NCBI GenBank assembly: GCA_946480445.1
Contig: CAMLJN010000001.1
Location: 463,352 to 527,351, forward strand
Origin: an uncultured Buttiauxella sp.
GTDB taxonomy: Bacteria > Pseudomonadota > Gammaproteobacteria > Enterobacterales > Enterobacteriaceae
Reading direction: 5' to 3'
Length of the DNA stretch: 64,000 nt
Shown: in pieces, positions 44,748-54,960 of the stretch
Layout: the number at the start of each line of letters is the position of its first letter
How positions within the stretch are numbered: the stretch's first letter is position 1
The notes under the pieces: generated by a model
Seen by the model: only the letters and a program-made list of their open reading frames with translations
What the model was told of the DNA's origin: nothing
The model's database searches: none
Position numbers and translations under genes: made by a program

Positions 44748-47700
44748 TTAAAACTCAAACTGATAGAGCACATCAAGTGCCTGATCTATGCCAGACACCG
44801 CTTCCAGATATAGCTTAGGCATCAGGCGATAACGCAGGGTCAGTGTCGCCAAAGAATCAAAAATACCCACACCATATTTTACCTGGAGACCCGGCAGTAC
44901 ATAGCCGCTGACGACTACCTGGGAAGAATCACCTACCCCGGTCGTATCCAGCGCCAGATTGCTTACGCCAAACGTCTCGCCGATTTTACCCACAACCTGC
45001 CCACTTTGTGCAACCCCCAGACCAACCAGCATTGAAGTCATCGCATCGGCATCGCTGCCGGAACTGTCCAGACCCTGCCCGCGAAGCAGGTAGGACAAGG
45101 CTTCTTGCTGTGGCATGGCAGGGTCCGAAAATATCTCGGCTTTCGGTTCATCTGCCGCTCCTGTCACGCGCACGCCTGCAATAACGTTATTTTCGGTGAC
45201 ATCCGGATTACGAATCGCCTCGATGTTAAGCAGCGGCTGATCCGGAGGACCGGAGAACAGCAGTTCGCCCTTACGTACGATCAGATCCTGGCCGTAAGCG
45301 TGGAAACGTCCCTGCGGAATATTGATCTGCCCGTTCAGCCCCAGCCCCTGGCGATCCTGCACCATCTTCAGATCGCCACTCAGCCGCGCTTTCAGCCCGA
45401 AAGCATCCAGACGGACATTGTTGCCAACATGAATAATCAGGTTGCTGTTGATAGGAATGCCTGCGGTTTGCGGCTTCTCCGGTTTCAGGTTCTTATCGAG
45501 CATCACTTCATCGCTGGAGACGCCCACGGCGCTTTCCGGTACGTCATGCACCACGATGCGTGCCCATGGAATATCAACCCGCCCGTCAAGAGTAAACAGG
45601 CTCGGGGTGGCGACAAACTCGATATCCGGTGAAACGTCCAGCCGCACCATCGGCGGCACGGTAATACGCACCTTGTTGCCTTTCGCCGCTACGCGCGCGC
45701 GCCAGTTGTCGATTTGGGTCCAGTCGGCATCACCGCTTAGCGCAATATCGCCCTGTCTGGTACGCACCGTCCCGGCCAGCGTGGAATTCATGCCGTTAAA
45801 GTTCATCGCAATCTGGCTTGGCTGCATTTCAAACGGCATAAAGTTACCGTCGATATCCACGCCGTTTAGCTGCAGCTGACCGAACATCTGCGGGCGTTCA
45901 AGGTTGCCCCCGAGGCGCAGATTCGCGTTCAGTTTCCCGGCGGCCTTTTCACCGCGGGAGAATATGGCGTTGGCGATAGCAAGATCGAAACCGCGCAGGT
46001 TAACGTTTCCACCCAGGTTACGACGCCCTTCAGGATCGGTGATTTGCACCTGACCATCAAACTGCCCGTTATTCGCCACGCGCACCAGCCAGCCCAGCTG
46101 CGCACGGTTGTTTTTCAGCTCGGCATTCAGGTTGAGCGCATCAAAGGAGACGGGAAGCGGGCTGTCATTGACCATCTGCGTCACTTTGACACCGCGGCCG
46201 TTCAGCGTTACCTGTCCCTGCGGCAATCCGCCGGCCTCGCTGTCCCAGCTGACGTCTGCTTTCCCGCTGAAGGTTCCTACCGCCTGGGTATCCTCCGGCA
46301 TAAAGGGTTTTAACATCGCAAGATTAAAGCGGTTGAGGTTAACTACTGCTCGTCCTTTTGCTCCGGCATCAATGGTTTGCGGTACGCACAGTTCAGCATC
46401 CGGGTTAGTCCAGCAGTGTGGCCCGATACTGATTTTCTGTTCTTTATTGCGGTAATCCAGCGCGATGGCGCGGTTTAACGACCAGGGACCAACCGGTGTG
46501 GCAAATCTCGTATTCGCAAGATTTCCACGCCAGCGTTCTTCGGCGCGATCGAAGCTGCCGCTCAGGCTAAGCTGACCTGACACCGGCTCGCCCTGAATGC
46601 GCAGCTGAAGCTGATGCTGCTTCTCGTTACCTTTGGCTTCCAGCGTGACGAGACTGATATTAACGCCCGGCTGCGCGATGCGTTCCACGCGCAGGTCCAG
46701 ATTGCCCCCGATTTGATCGGTAGACTTCACATCACCTTTCAGAAGCACACGCGCAATAGAAAGCTCCTGCCAGCGCAGGCCGTTCGCCGTGACGTCCGCC
46801 AGCAGCTGCGGCGCTTTCACATCGCCCCGCACTTTGATTTGGCCTTTCGCCGTCCCGCCGAGCCCCGGCAACGCGTTATCCAGATTTGGGGCATCAATCG
46901 TGGCATCCAGCGCCAGTTCTTTCGGCCCCAGCTCGCCCTTCACGTCCGCGCTGTTACGGCCCAGCACGAGATGCAGCCCTGGAATGTTCCACTGCATATA
47001 GCTGTTGCCCTTCAGCTGCCCGGTCGCGCTGACTTTGTTTTGCTTCACGTTGCCGGCAAGCTTCAGCTCGGGGACGTCCACCTGCCAGGTGCCGCCATAC
47101 AGGCTGCCGCTGGTTTTCACAAAACCGTCAAGCTTCGCAGGCCAGTCCGGGAACTGCTTCGCGGTGTTGATGCCGTCAAGCTTCAGCTCCCCGCGCCAGC
47201 TGATCGCCTTGCTCCAGTCGAGCACCGCTTTCAGATCGGTATTGCCCTCAAGGGCGGCAACGCGCAGTTTATCGAGGTTCAGCTGCTGCTCATTACCTTT
47301 GCCGTCCAGGGTAATGGTCGCCGGAGGAATTTGCTCGCCTTTGACCGCGGTGCGGAACGACAGCACATAGTCCGTCATCTTGCCGCTAAACTTCAGCTTA
47401 AGATCGTCTGCCTGATACTCTTTCTTGCCGGTAAACGGCCAGTAAAGCTGTTTGCTGACCACCTCCAGGTTAAGCGGCAGACCCGCTTCGGCAAGCTGAG
47501 TTTGCGCAGTAAGCGCCATATCGACCGGCCCGGAGAGGTTCATGCCCACTTTCAGCACGTCACGCAGCTCCCCACCAATCTTCATCTTCACCTTTTCGCC
47601 TTTGATGGGATCGATATTCAGCGTGGTGTTCAGGGTCAGATCGACAGGCCATTTGTCGCGCAACACCGCATTACCACGGGCGTTGACCAGCCCCTGAGAC

Positions 47701-48527
47701 GAATCCACGTCCAGCGCATCGAGCTTCACGTTGCCGTCGATACTGCTTACCTTAAGCAGCAGGCTGCTGACCAACAGATCCGTGTCACCTGTCAGGCGCA
47801 AATTGCTGCCGCGAAACTCTTCAATGTTCAGATTCAGCGGCAGATGGACATCGGTCATTTCCGGCAGGACCGGCTTCTCGAAAAGCTGTTTAAGCGTTTC
47901 GCCCAGCGGCAGCTCTTCAGGCTGAGGATCGTTGATTTTCGGCTCCACCACCTCTTCCTGCGCGACTTGCGCAACCTTTGGCAGCGCAATCAGCAGCCCT
48001 TCAAGATTGGTTGGCGTTAGCGTGACATTGCGCTCCTGCCAGTTCAGGCCGGAGGTAAAGCTCATCACCGAGACGGTGGTATTGTCGATTTTGATGTTGA
48101 CGTTATCGAGCGCCACACGGCTAAGGGTGATGGGGTAAGGCGTGGTGAGATCGAGCGGGCCTGAGTCCTCTTCTTCCTCGACCTGGGCTGCAGGCGGCAT
48201 TTTTTTGCTGTCCACCACCACATCAATATCTTTGAGGGAGAAATTATTCACGCAGATGCTGCTGTCGCGCAGACAGCCAGGTTTGAGCGCGAGATTAATT
48301 TCACCGGCGTTAACGTCCACGCCCGGCTGCTGATAGCGCAGACCCTTGATGGTAAGGTTACGCCAGCCGCCCTGCACGCTGGCGATATCCAGCCCCGGCA
48401 CCCAGCGATTTGCCGCGTTAAACAGCATATGTAACCCGGTTGTGGTGCCCACCAGGAACCCTACGGCCCCGATAAGCAGGATGATCACAACCAGCACCGC
48501 GAGGCTTATCTTCTTCCAACGACTCAT
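44748..48527 (-). CDS. tamB: TamB, inner-membrane-anchored AsmA-like lipid-transport bridge
   Basis: 1259 residues, as in E. coli. N-terminal signal anchor ([20 protein letters not shown]), a long repetitive beta-rich body forming a hydrophobic groove across the periplasm, and a C-terminal DUF490 domain ending LDVLYQFEF. With TamA it supports phospholipid transport to, and some protein assembly in, the outer membrane. ATG overlaps the tamA stop by four bases. Confidence 0.96.
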   Translation of the reverse strand: MSRWKKISLAVLVVIILLIGAVGFLVGTTTGLHMLFNAANRWVPGLDIASVQGGWRNLTIKGLRYQQPGVDVNAGEINLALKPGCLRDSSICVNNFSLKDIDVVVDSKKMPPAAQVEEEEDSGPLDLTTPYPITLSRVALDNVNIKIDNTTVSVMSFTSGLNWQERNVTLTPTNLEGLLIALPKVAQVAQEEVVEPKINDPQPEELPLGETLKQLFEKPVLPEMTDVHLPLNLNIEEFRGSNLRLTGDTDLLVSSLLLKVSSIDGNVKLDALDVDSSQGLVNARGNAVLRDKWPVDLTLNTTLNIDPIKGEKVKMKIGGELRDVLKVGMNLSGPVDMALTAQTQLAEAGLPLNLEVVSKQLYWPFTGKKEYQADDLKLKFSGKMTDYVLSFRTAVKGEQIPPATITLDGKGNEQQLNLDKLRVAALEGNTDLKAVLDWSKAISWRGELKLDGINTAKQFPDWPAKLDGFVKTSGSLYGGTWQVDVPELKLAGNVKQNKVSATGQLKGNSYMQWNIPGLHLVLGRNSADVKGELGPKELALDATIDAPNLDNALPGLGGTAKGQIKVRGDVKAPQLLADVTANGLRWQELSIARVLLKGDVKSTDQIGGNLDLRVERIAQPGVNISLVTLEAKGNEKQHQLQLRIQGEPVSGQLSLSGSFDRAEERWRGNLANTRFATPVGPWSLNRAIALDYRNKEQKISIGPHCWTNPDAELCVPQTIDAGAKGRAVVNLNRFNLAMLKPFMPEDTQAVGTFSGKADVSWDSEAGGLPQGQVTLNGRGVKVTQMVNDSPLPVSFDALNLNAELKNNRAQLGWLVRVANNGQFDGQVQITDPEGRRNLGGNVNLRGFDLAIANAIFSRGEKAAGKLNANLRLGGNLERPQMFGQLQLNGVDIDGNFMPFEMQPSQIAMNFNGMNSTLAGTVRTRQGDIALSGDADWTQIDNWRARVAAKGNKVRITVPPMVRLDVSPDIEFVATPSLFTLDGRVDIPWARIVVHDVPESAVGVSSDEVMLDKNLKPEKPQTAGIPINSNLIIHVGNNVRLDAFGLKARLSGDLKMVQDRQGLGLNGQINIPQGRFHAYGQDLIVRKGELLFSGPPDQPLLNIEAIRNPDVTENNVIAGVRVTGAADEPKAEIFSDPAMPQQEALSYLLRGQGLDSSGSDADAMTSMLVGLGVAQSGQVVGKIGETFGVSNLALDTTGVGDSSQVVVSGYVLPGLQVKYGVGIFDSLATLTLRYRLMPKLYLEAVSGIDQALDVLYQFEF

Positions 48528-50257
48528 AGTTCAGGCCCCAGACCGATGTAAAACTGTAAACCGTGTTCGTCTTTATCACCTACCGGCACGGCGAAATCGA
48601 GTTTGATTGGCCCTACGGGCGACTGCCAGCGCACACCTACACCGGCGCCGGTTTTAAAGTTGCTCTGCTTGATATCGTTCACCGCCTCGCCGGAATCCAC
48701 GAAGGCCGCGCCCCACCATTTACCGCTGACGTTGTACTGGTACTCAAGCGAACCGGTAGCCATTTTCGAGGCCCCCGTCAGTTTGCCTTTATCGTTCTCA
48801 GGCGAAATAGACTTGTATTTATAGCCGCGGATACTGCGATCGCCCCCGGCAAAGAAGCGCAAATCAGGCGGAACCCGTTCAAAATCGTTGGTTTCAATCC
48901 AGCCCACGTTGCCACGCACCACAAATCGGTGTTTATCCTGCAGGGTGCGGATCCATACCTGCTGCGCCTGGAAGACGCCAAAATCCACGTCAGAACCCCA
49001 GGTGGTATCGGACCAGTCAATTGAGTAGCGCTGCGAATCGCCCCAGGTGGGCATCAGGCCACCGCGCGAACGGGTGCGGTTCAGGCTGACGCCCGGATAG
49101 AGCAGCATCGTGGTATTGGTGACATTGGCCTGGGTAAAGTGATCGAGGCTCCAGCGCAGGTTGATCGCACGCTGCCAGCCGCTGGAGAGATCCCAGTAGC
49201 GAGAGACGGCAAGCGTAGTGGAATCCGACTCGGTGTCGTTCAGGTCGGTGCGTTTGAAACCGCCCTGCATCAGGTAGTACTGCTCCAGCGGGCTTTTCAG
49301 CAGCGGGACTTTATAGCTGAAGTCGAGGATCTGCTCCGGTGCCGACAGGCTGGTACTGGTGGTAAAGCTGTGCCCATAGGAGTTCACCCAGGGCTTTTTC
49401 CACGTCGCTTTTACGCGTGGGCCAACGTCGGTGGAATAGCCGACGCCGGTTTCAATGGTGTTTTCGGTGCGTGGCGAGACCACGCCGTGCAACGGCAGGA
49501 TTTTTGTTTTGCGCGATTTATCAAACTCTGGCGCCACAACCACCGAGTTGAACCAGCCCGTGGCGGACAACCGCCGGTTAAGCTCCCCGAGGTCGCGGGA
49601 CTGGTAGTATTCGCCTTTTTTAAACGGCACAAGATTTTGCAGATATTCTTCGCGGATTTGCGAGCCTTCAAAGGTCACATCCCCGAAGCGATAACGCTGC
49701 CCGCTGTCGTAATCAATATCCCAAAAGGCCTGGCGACGTTCCAGCGACACGCCAAGCTGGTTTTTGGTGAACTCGCTGTCGAAATAGCCCTTACGCAGCG
49801 AAACGCTCGTCAGGCTCTTTTTAAAGTTTTCGTAGTCGGCATGATTGAGCACCGTGCCGTTCTTCGGACGGTTGTGCAGAAGATCAAGAAAATCTCTGTC
49901 GTCACGCGCTCCGCCACGCAAAATAACGTCCGTCCCGCCAATCAGTACCGGCGGCCCGGCCTCTACCTTCGCCTTCAATACCTGGCGACCTTTCGGAGGC
50001 GGGGGGAGGAGCTCGAAATCAATCGTCGGCTCATAATAGCCAAGCGCTTTTAGCCCCTCGCGGATGGCATCATCCACGCGAGCCTGGAAACGCCGGTCCG
50101 GCGTCACTTCGTCGCTCTGAATGGTTGAAAGCTGCGCGCGAACGTTCTTTTGCAGCTCCCCGCTTAATCCTTCAACCTGTAAGCGCACGTTGGCCGCGTT
50201 AGCCCATGTGCTTGCCAGGCATAAACTCGCCAGACATAAAATACGGATTCGTGGCAC
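48524..50257 (-). CDS. tamA: TamA, Omp85-family outer-membrane protein
   Basis: 577 residues. GTG start with AGGAG seven bases upstream. Signal peptide ending TWANA, three POTRA domains to about residue 265, then a 16-strand Omp85 barrel with the loop-6 motif [10 protein letters not shown] and a C-terminal strand ending YIGLGPEL. Partner of TamB, whose gene overlaps. Confidence 0.97.
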   Translation of the reverse strand: MPRIRILCLASLCLASTWANAANVRLQVEGLSGELQKNVRAQLSTIQSDEVTPDRRFQARVDDAIREGLKALGYYEPTIDFELLPPPPKGRQVLKAKVEAGPPVLIGGTDVILRGGARDDRDFLDLLHNRPKNGTVLNHADYENFKKSLTSVSLRKGYFDSEFTKNQLGVSLERRQAFWDIDYDSGQRYRFGDVTFEGSQIREEYLQNLVPFKKGEYYQSRDLGELNRRLSATGWFNSVVVAPEFDKSRKTKILPLHGVVSPRTENTIETGVGYSTDVGPRVKATWKKPWVNSYGHSFTTSTSLSAPEQILDFSYKVPLLKSPLEQYYLMQGGFKRTDLNDTESDSTTLAVSRYWDLSSGWQRAINLRWSLDHFTQANVTNTTMLLYPGVSLNRTRSRGGLMPTWGDSQRYSIDWSDTTWGSDVDFGVFQAQQVWIRTLQDKHRFVVRGNVGWIETNDFERVPPDLRFFAGGDRSIRGYKYKSISPENDKGKLTGASKMATGSLEYQYNVSGKWWGAAFVDSGEAVNDIKQSNFKTGAGVGVRWQSPVGPIKLDFAVPVGDKDEHGLQFYIGLGPEL

Positions 50258-50482
50258 GTTTTCTCCTGAATATCTTGTTCCCGCCCCTGGAAGGAAACGT
50301 TTATACCGCTCCGCGGTTTAACAAAACCCCAACAATCGGGGTTGAAAAATGTTCAAAGACCCAAATAATTCTTATATGTACTGTAGTCTGATAAAACCTG
50401 GCTATTGTCTGCAATTACACGCCCGGTTACAACCGCAGGACGGTCGTACTGGCCATTTCGCCATTTCGGGAGAAAAACACTG

Positions 50483-51121
50483 ATGAAATTATTCGAAAAA
50501 AGCCATCCCGTTACCCAGTCTGAGGCCCTGCCCGGCCGCAATACGCCCATGCCGGTGGCCACTCTGCACGCGGTTAACGAGCATTCTATGACTAATGTCC
50601 CCGATGGCATGGAAACGGCCTATTTTGCCATGGGCTGTTTCTGGGGCGTGGAGCGTTTGTTCTGGCAGCTCCCCGGTGTCTACAGCACCGCAGCGGGCTA
50701 TGCCGGAGGATATACACCAAACCCTACCTACCGCGAAGTCTGTAGCGGGCAAACGGGCCACGCCGAAGCCGTACGCGTGGTGTACGACCCGCAAGTGGTG
50801 AGCTACGAGCAGCTGTTGCAGGTCTTCTGGGAAAATCATGATCCTGCCCAGGGCATGCGTCAGGGGGGAGATGTGGGCACGCAATATCGCTCGGCAATTT
50901 ATCCTTTAACCCCAGAGCAGGATGCGGCTGCCCGCGCAAGCCTCGAGCGTTTCCAGAACGCCATGGCGCAGGCTGGGGATAAACGTCAGGTCACGACAGA
51001 GATCGCCAACGCCGGGCCGTTCTATTACGCAGAGGACGACCACCAGCAGTATCTGCATAAAAACCCCTACGGCTACTGCGGAATCGGCGGGATTGGGGTT
51101 TGTTTACCGCCTGAGAGCTGA
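50483..51121 (+). CDS. msrA: Methionine-S-sulfoxide reductase MsrA
   Basis: 212 residues from ATG 50483, matching E. coli length and N-terminus. Catalytic Cys in [15 protein letters not shown]; resolving Cys residues near the C-terminus in [15 protein letters not shown]. It repairs oxidised methionine in proteins. Divergent from tamA with 225 bases between them; GGGAG upstream is the ribosome site. Confidence 0.97.
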   Translation: MKLFEKSHPVTQSEALPGRNTPMPVATLHAVNEHSMTNVPDGMETAYFAMGCFWGVERLFWQLPGVYSTAAGYAGGYTPNPTYREVCSGQTGHAEAVRVVYDPQVVSYEQLLQVFWENHDPAQGMRQGGDVGTQYRSAIYPLTPEQDAAARASLERFQNAMAQAGDKRQVTTEIANAGPFYYAEDDHQQYLHKNPYGYCGIGGIGVCLPPES

Positions 51122-51353
51122 GTGAGCACAGAGGCGGACGACGAAGAGTGGTCCGCCGCAAGCACGGCGCTCACATCACACTGGCGAAACCGGTGCTGGC
51201 AAAGCAAAGATTAAATCTTACAAAGAGGTGATCTTCCACTCAGGACAAGGACTGTCGCTCGCGGCGAAAGGAATATTAAGAAACTATCCGGCGTGATAGC
51301 GTTAAACGCTTTGGCGGTTAGACAGCCAGTAGCAGCCCATCCCGCCCTTACGC

Positions 51354-51407
51354 TATACTACCCGGTGACATGGCAGGCTTGCTCATGAGAGCAGCCCGCT
51401 TTTTTTT
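51354..51407 (+). promoter_or_regulatory. Promoter and terminator-like leader hairpin before paeA
   Basis: A good -10 TATACT (51354-51359) is followed almost at once by a hairpin (51373-51399; GCAGGCTTGCTC against GAGCAGCCCGC with one mismatch and a bulge) and eight T (51400-51407). The paeA ATG comes 65 bases later. This has the form of an intrinsic terminator in the paeA leader, so attenuation is possible. A frame starting ATG 51370 runs through the hairpin and overlaps the paeA start out of frame. The rest of the 51122-51472 gap shows no gene. Confidence 0.55.
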
Positions 51408-51472
51408 ATGTATGACCCCATGGATTTTCAACTTTTCCTTCCGAGGATCTGGCCACAACAGCCAGATAAACT

Positions 51473-52810
51473 ATGTTAAACAGTATTTTAGTAATACTTC
51501 TTCTGATATCCGTCAGTGCGTTCTTCTCCGTTTCGGAGATCTCGCTGGCCGCTTCCCGTAAAATTAAACTCAAGCTGCTGGCTGATGAGGGCAACGTTAA
51601 CGCGCAGCGCGTACTGAAGATGCAGGAAAGCCCTGGCATGTTCTTTACCGTGGTGCAGATTGGCCTGAACGCCGTGGCTATTCTTGGTGGTATCGTCGGC
51701 GACGCGGCATTTTCCCCGGCGTTTGAGGTGATTCTGACGCGCTTTTTCTCCCCGGAAATGGCCGACCAGCTGAGCTTTATTATCTCCTTCACCCTGGTGA
51801 CCAGCCTGTTTATCCTGTTTGCCGACCTGACCCCGAAACGCATCGGCATGATTTCGCCTGAAACGGTTGCTTTGCGAATCATCAACCCGATGCGCTTCTG
51901 TCTGTTTATCTTCCGTCCGCTGGTGTGGTTCTTCAACGGCCTGGCTAACGTCATTTTCCGCATTTTCAAACTGCCGATGGTGCGCAACGACGACATTACT
52001 TCTGACGATGTGTATGCCGTCTTTGAAGCCGGCGCGCTGGCTGGCGTGCTGCGTAAGCAGGAACACGAGCTGATTGAAAACGTGTTCGAGCTGGAATCGC
52101 GCACCGTGCCCTCTTCCATGACCTCGCGCGAGAACATCATCTGGTTCGATTTGCATGAAGAAGAGCAGAGCCTGAAGAACAAAATCGCCGAACATCCACA
52201 CTCCAAGTTCCTGGTCTGTAACGGCGACATCGACCATATCGTAGGCTACGTGGACTCCAAAGAGCTGTTAAACCGCGTGCTGGGCAACCAGAGCATGGCG
52301 CTTAACAGCGGCGTGCATCTGCGTAATACGCTGATTGTACCGGACACGCTCACGCTCTCCGAGGCGCTCGAAAGCTTTAAGACCGCGGGGGAAGACTTTG
52401 CGGTGATCATGAACGAATACGCGCTGGTGGTTGGCATTATCACGCTGAATGACGTGATGACCACGCTGATGGGTGACCTGGTCGGCCAGGGGATGGAAGA
52501 GCAGATTGTCGCCCGCGATGAAAACTCCTGGCTGGTGGAAGGCGGCACGCCGATTGACGACGTGATGCGCGTGCTGGATATCGACGAGTTTCCGCAGTCC
52601 GGCAACTACGAAACCATCGGCGGCTTTATGATGTTTATGCTGCGCAAAATTCCCAAGCGCACCGATTCGGTGAAATTCTCCGGGTATAAGTTCGAGGTGG
52701 TGGATATTGATAACTACCGTATCGATCAGCTGCTGGTGACGCGCATCGACAACAAACCGACGCCGTTGACGCCTAAGCTGCCGGATGCACAAGAGCATAA
52801 CGCGGCTTAA
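51473..52810 (+). CDS. paeA: PaeA (YtfL), polyamine exporter of the CorC/HlyC family
   Basis: 445 residues. DUF21/CNNM membrane domain with four helices (from LNSILVILLLISVSAFFSVS to the end of FCLFIFRPLVWFFNG), two CBS domains (about 215-340), and a C-terminal CorC_HlyC domain. The E. coli homologue YtfL/PaeA exports putrescine and cadaverine. In E. coli its neighbour on this side is ytfK; here a colicin M module separates them. Confidence 0.93.
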   Translation: MLNSILVILLLISVSAFFSVSEISLAASRKIKLKLLADEGNVNAQRVLKMQESPGMFFTVVQIGLNAVAILGGIVGDAAFSPAFEVILTRFFSPEMADQLSFIISFTLVTSLFILFADLTPKRIGMISPETVALRIINPMRFCLFIFRPLVWFFNGLANVIFRIFKLPMVRNDDITSDDVYAVFEAGALAGVLRKQEHELIENVFELESRTVPSSMTSRENIIWFDLHEEEQSLKNKIAEHPHSKFLVCNGDIDHIVGYVDSKELLNRVLGNQSMALNSGVHLRNTLIVPDTLTLSEALESFKTAGEDFAVIMNEYALVVGIITLNDVMTTLMGDLVGQGMEEQIVARDENSWLVEGGTPIDDVMRVLDIDEFPQSGNYETIGGFMMFMLRKIPKRTDSVKFSGYKFEVVDIDNYRIDQLLVTRIDNKPTPLTPKLPDAQEHNAA

Positions 52811-52845
52811 AGACGCAGTTTAGATAAAGTGGACTGGTAATAACT

Positions 52846-52923
52846 ATGCCCCTTGAACGGGACTGCACCATACTCAGTTGGGTATCCAACTTTTAAGGTG
52901 CAATCCAAACAAGGGGCATTTTT
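52846..52923. terminator. Long nested hairpin after paeA, terminator-like and possibly IS-derived
   Basis: Three nested stems: ATGCCCCTTG/CAAGGGGCAT (52846-52855, 52910-52919), GGACTGCACC/GGTGCAATCC (52860-52869, 52897-52906) and GTTGG/CCAAC (52877-52881, 52886-52890), followed by five T. It works as a terminator by form. The middle arms resemble IS150-group ends (TGTACTGCACC), so it may be a collapsed insertion-sequence remnant. It marks the left edge of the colicin module. The remaining gap to 53140 is AT-rich and shows no gene. Confidence 0.6.
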
Positions 52924-53140
52924 ATGGTCTACGTTACTATCTGCTCTGTAACTTTCATTCCTACGGGATATCAAATTCATATGTTTTATACCCGCATCAA
53001 ATTACATTCACCAAAATAATTCAATCACGCTTTCCTCCGATATATGTGAACTACTGCAAAAAAATCACATTGAAATCACGCAGAATTTCATTGACCATCA
53101 TTGTCATAATGAGAGATAAAATCACATCGGGTGATTAGAA

Positions 53141-53485
53141 ATGAAACTGATAAAGTATATACTCATGGCATTAATTCCTTCCCTCCTCTTAATAATTATT
53201 TGGCCCGGCGAAAAAGGTCGAACCTGTGCCCAAACCAGTGATGGAGAAGTACGTGAAATTGTTAAAAAGGACTTCGCTGCGAGAATGCTCAAATGGAAAG
53301 AAACTGCAGATTTTTTAGGCACAACAGCGCCTGATATTTCCTGGGGTAAGGTCACTCGTTATGACCAGATTGAACCACAGAACTCGCTATCTGTCCCTTT
53401 TACGGCCAGAGGTAACAAAGCCAGTAAAGATTATGTCGGCATCTATGTATGTGAAAAAGGCTATGTTGAGTACTCTGTAAGATAA
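53141..53485 (+). CDS. cmi: Colicin M immunity protein (Cmi)
   Basis: 114 residues. N-terminal membrane anchor (IKYILMALIPSLLLIII), then a YebF/Cmi-type periplasmic domain: EIVKKDFAARMLKWKETADF, SWGKVTRYDQI, SVPFTARGNK and CEKGYVEYS. Cys29 and Cys104 correspond to the single disulfide of plasmid Cmi. It neutralises colicin M in the periplasm. GGGTGA lies just upstream of ATG. It is convergent with the colicin gene (135-base gap), and its low GC contrasts with the flanking ytf genes. It is also distantly like YebF, but the membrane anchor and neighbour favour Cmi. Confidence 0.9.
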   Translation: MKLIKYILMALIPSLLLIIIWPGEKGRTCAQTSDGEVREIVKKDFAARMLKWKETADFLGTTAPDISWGKVTRYDQIEPQNSLSVPFTARGNKASKDYVGIYVCEKGYVEYSVR

Positions 53486-53620
53486 AGCAACCTCCAATGT
53501 TGTGCATCACTTTTTATAGTCATTGCCTTACGTAATATACATGATAGATGACAGCTATTTTTTGAAGCATTAGCTTCCCACAGGTTAGCCTACGACCAAT
53601 GCTTATGATTTCCATAAATG

Positions 53621-54442
53621 CTAACGATGACCTGTACCTTTAATCCTGATCTCTCCAGGCAACATGATATCAAAGCTTTGGCCAGAAAACATTCCGCCCA
53701 ATCTCGTTAACGACTCCGCAATTGGCCCCCTGTGTGTGCCTGGATCAAAATCAAACCTATCATTATACGCACGTACCACACCATGATAATTCCATGTTCC
53801 TCCTTTCTGGATCGACAGCATCCCTTCCGTTTTTAATGTAATATTACCCAAGTAGGTCGCAGGAATAATACCATCAAGAAAAGTATCGCGATTAAAATCA
53901 ACTGATATTGGGAAATTGCCAACAACACCACTTTTAATGATACTTATAACAGGAGCAATCTGATTAACTTTAATTTTCAATCCCACATCTGACAGGTTAA
54001 CCCTACGAGCTTTCCCATCCCCCCATAAATAATGGCCAAAAGCAGCTATTGGTGTTGTAACATTCCCACTCATTTGTTCAATATTCATTGAATGATAATC
54101 ATATTTAGCAGGAGCAGGATTAGTACTATGGTAAGCCTCATAAACATTTAACCCAGGGTTATGGACAAGATTTGTATCTGCATTACAGAAATACCTTACA
54201 TTATTAGCCACAACTTGAAGTGTTAAAGGGTTATTCGCACCATGCTCTTTAATATATTTCTCTAACCATGCAAGAGTACTAAGGCAAAGATTCGGCGATT
54301 GATAGAATGGCAATGTTACCTGCAGAAATAATTGCCCTGCATTTGGAGTATGAGACGGCGCGCTTGTATCGAAAAAACCTCCACCATAACCGGGTAAGTT
54401 CACTGATGGATTGGGAGCTGTCACAAAAATTGTATCTGACAT
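53621..54442 (-). CDS. cma: Colicin M-like lipid II phosphodiesterase bacteriocin
   Basis: 273 residues against 271 in plasmid colicin M, alignable end to end. N-terminal TonB-box-like DTIFV (residues 3-7; colicin M has ETLTV). Central receptor-binding part: QSPNLCLSTL, GANNPLTLQ, YFCNADTNLV, SMNIEQMSGNVTTPI. C-terminal catalytic motif VVRAYNDRFDFDPGTHRG with Asp228, Asp231, His237 and Arg238, matching colicin M Asp226, Asp229, His235 and Arg236; colicin M Tyr228 is Phe230 here. Colicin M enters through TonB and a siderophore receptor (FhuA) and cleaves lipid II between undecaprenyl and pyrophosphate, stopping peptidoglycan synthesis. Ribosome site AAGGAGG is perfect. No lysis gene is nearby. 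The gene is intact. Confidence 0.93.
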   Translation of the reverse strand: MSDTIFVTAPNPSVNLPGYGGGFFDTSAPSHTPNAGQLFLQVTLPFYQSPNLCLSTLAWLEKYIKEHGANNPLTLQVVANNVRYFCNADTNLVHNPGLNVYEAYHSTNPAPAKYDYHSMNIEQMSGNVTTPIAAFGHYLWGDGKARRVNLSDVGLKIKVNQIAPVISIIKSGVVGNFPISVDFNRDTFLDGIIPATYLGNITLKTEGMLSIQKGGTWNYHGVVRAYNDRFDFDPGTHRGPIAESLTRLGGMFSGQSFDIMLPGEIRIKGTGHR

Positions 54443-54708
54443 GATTACCTCCTTATAATCTCATAGTGATGAGGCATTGATTTTCGCTTGCTTACAAGAA
54501 AATCATTTTCATTTCGTGATCTGCCACATACCAGTAAATTTATTGATGCGCGAAACCTTCAATTGAATGATAATTACCCTAAAAATATAACAATAAATAT
54601 TCATTGTATAATGAATATATATACATCAGAAGAACAATTATATTTATTCATCAAAATTATGATTTATCAGAATATATCATTTTTATATAATACCGCCTCA
54701 GAAACACC
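54443..54708. other. AT-rich non-coding stretch upstream of colicin M gene
   Basis: Very AT-rich compared with flanks. Holds the Fur-like box, a second partial motif GAATGATAATTACC (54565-54578) and a perfect nine-base dyad ATATTCATT/AATGAATAT with loop GTAT (54597-54618). A long frame exists on the plus strand but looks like chance in AT-rich DNA running antisense into ytfK. I see no gene. Confidence 0.6.
54498..54510. promoter_or_regulatory. Fur-like box upstream of the colicin M gene
   Basis: GAAAATCATTTTC matches the 6-1-6 core of the Fur consensus (GATAAT-C-ATTATC) with one mismatch in each arm, and further ATTT follows. It lies 56-68 bases before the ATG, where a promoter is expected. 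No CTGT-N8-ACAG LexA box is present. Iron control would suit a toxin entering through siderophore receptors. Confidence 0.45.
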
Positions 54709-54730
54709 AACGGCACCCGCGGGTGCCGTT
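54709..54730. terminator. Perfect palindromic terminator after ytfK
   Basis: AACGGCACCCG and its complement pair over 22 bases with no spare loop bases; on the plus strand followed by TTTTACTT, on the minus strand (ytfK side) by GGTGTTTCT. Probably bidirectional. Confidence 0.7.
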
Positions 54731-54753
54731 TTACTTCGTACAGCTAAGAAGCT

Positions 54754-54960
54754 TTACGCCATCTCTGCCTGCATACGCAGAACCTGGCGGTTGACTTCGG
54801 ACATCACGGATAAATGCTGCTTATCTTTAACTTTTGGGATAAGAATCTTGCCCTTATCAAATTCAAAAGCGCCAACGTCCTTGATGTACAACCGTCCACG
54901 GAACAGGATCTTCACGTACTTCGCCACCTGAAGCGGGTTGTAACGTTGGAAAATTTTCAT
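54754..54960 (-). CDS. ytfK: YtfK, SpoT-stimulating small protein (DUF1107)
   Basis: 68 residues from ATG 54960, almost identical to E. coli YtfK ([20 protein letters not shown] at the start; [17 protein letters not shown] at the end). In E. coli it binds SpoT and promotes (p)ppGpp accumulation under phosphate or lipid stress. The frame remains open to 55017, but that start is not conserved. Confidence 0.96.
   Translation of the reverse strand: MKIFQRYNPLQVAKYVKILFRGRLYIKDVGAFEFDKGKILIPKVKDKQHLSVMSEVNRQVLRMQAEMA

Noticed and set aside
52878-53138. 86-codon frame between paeA and cmi
   Set aside because: Starts inside the hairpin, is not family-like, and ends at the cmi start; likely chance.
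54521-54534. CTG...CAG pair upstream of the colicin M gene as a LexA box
   Set aside because: The spacing is CTG-N8-CAG, not the required CTG-N10-CAG, and the CTGT/ACAG ends are absent.
54488-54931. 147-codon plus-strand frame beyond the colicin M promoter
   Set aside because: AT-rich chance frame that runs antisense through ytfK and has no ribosome site or family resemblance.
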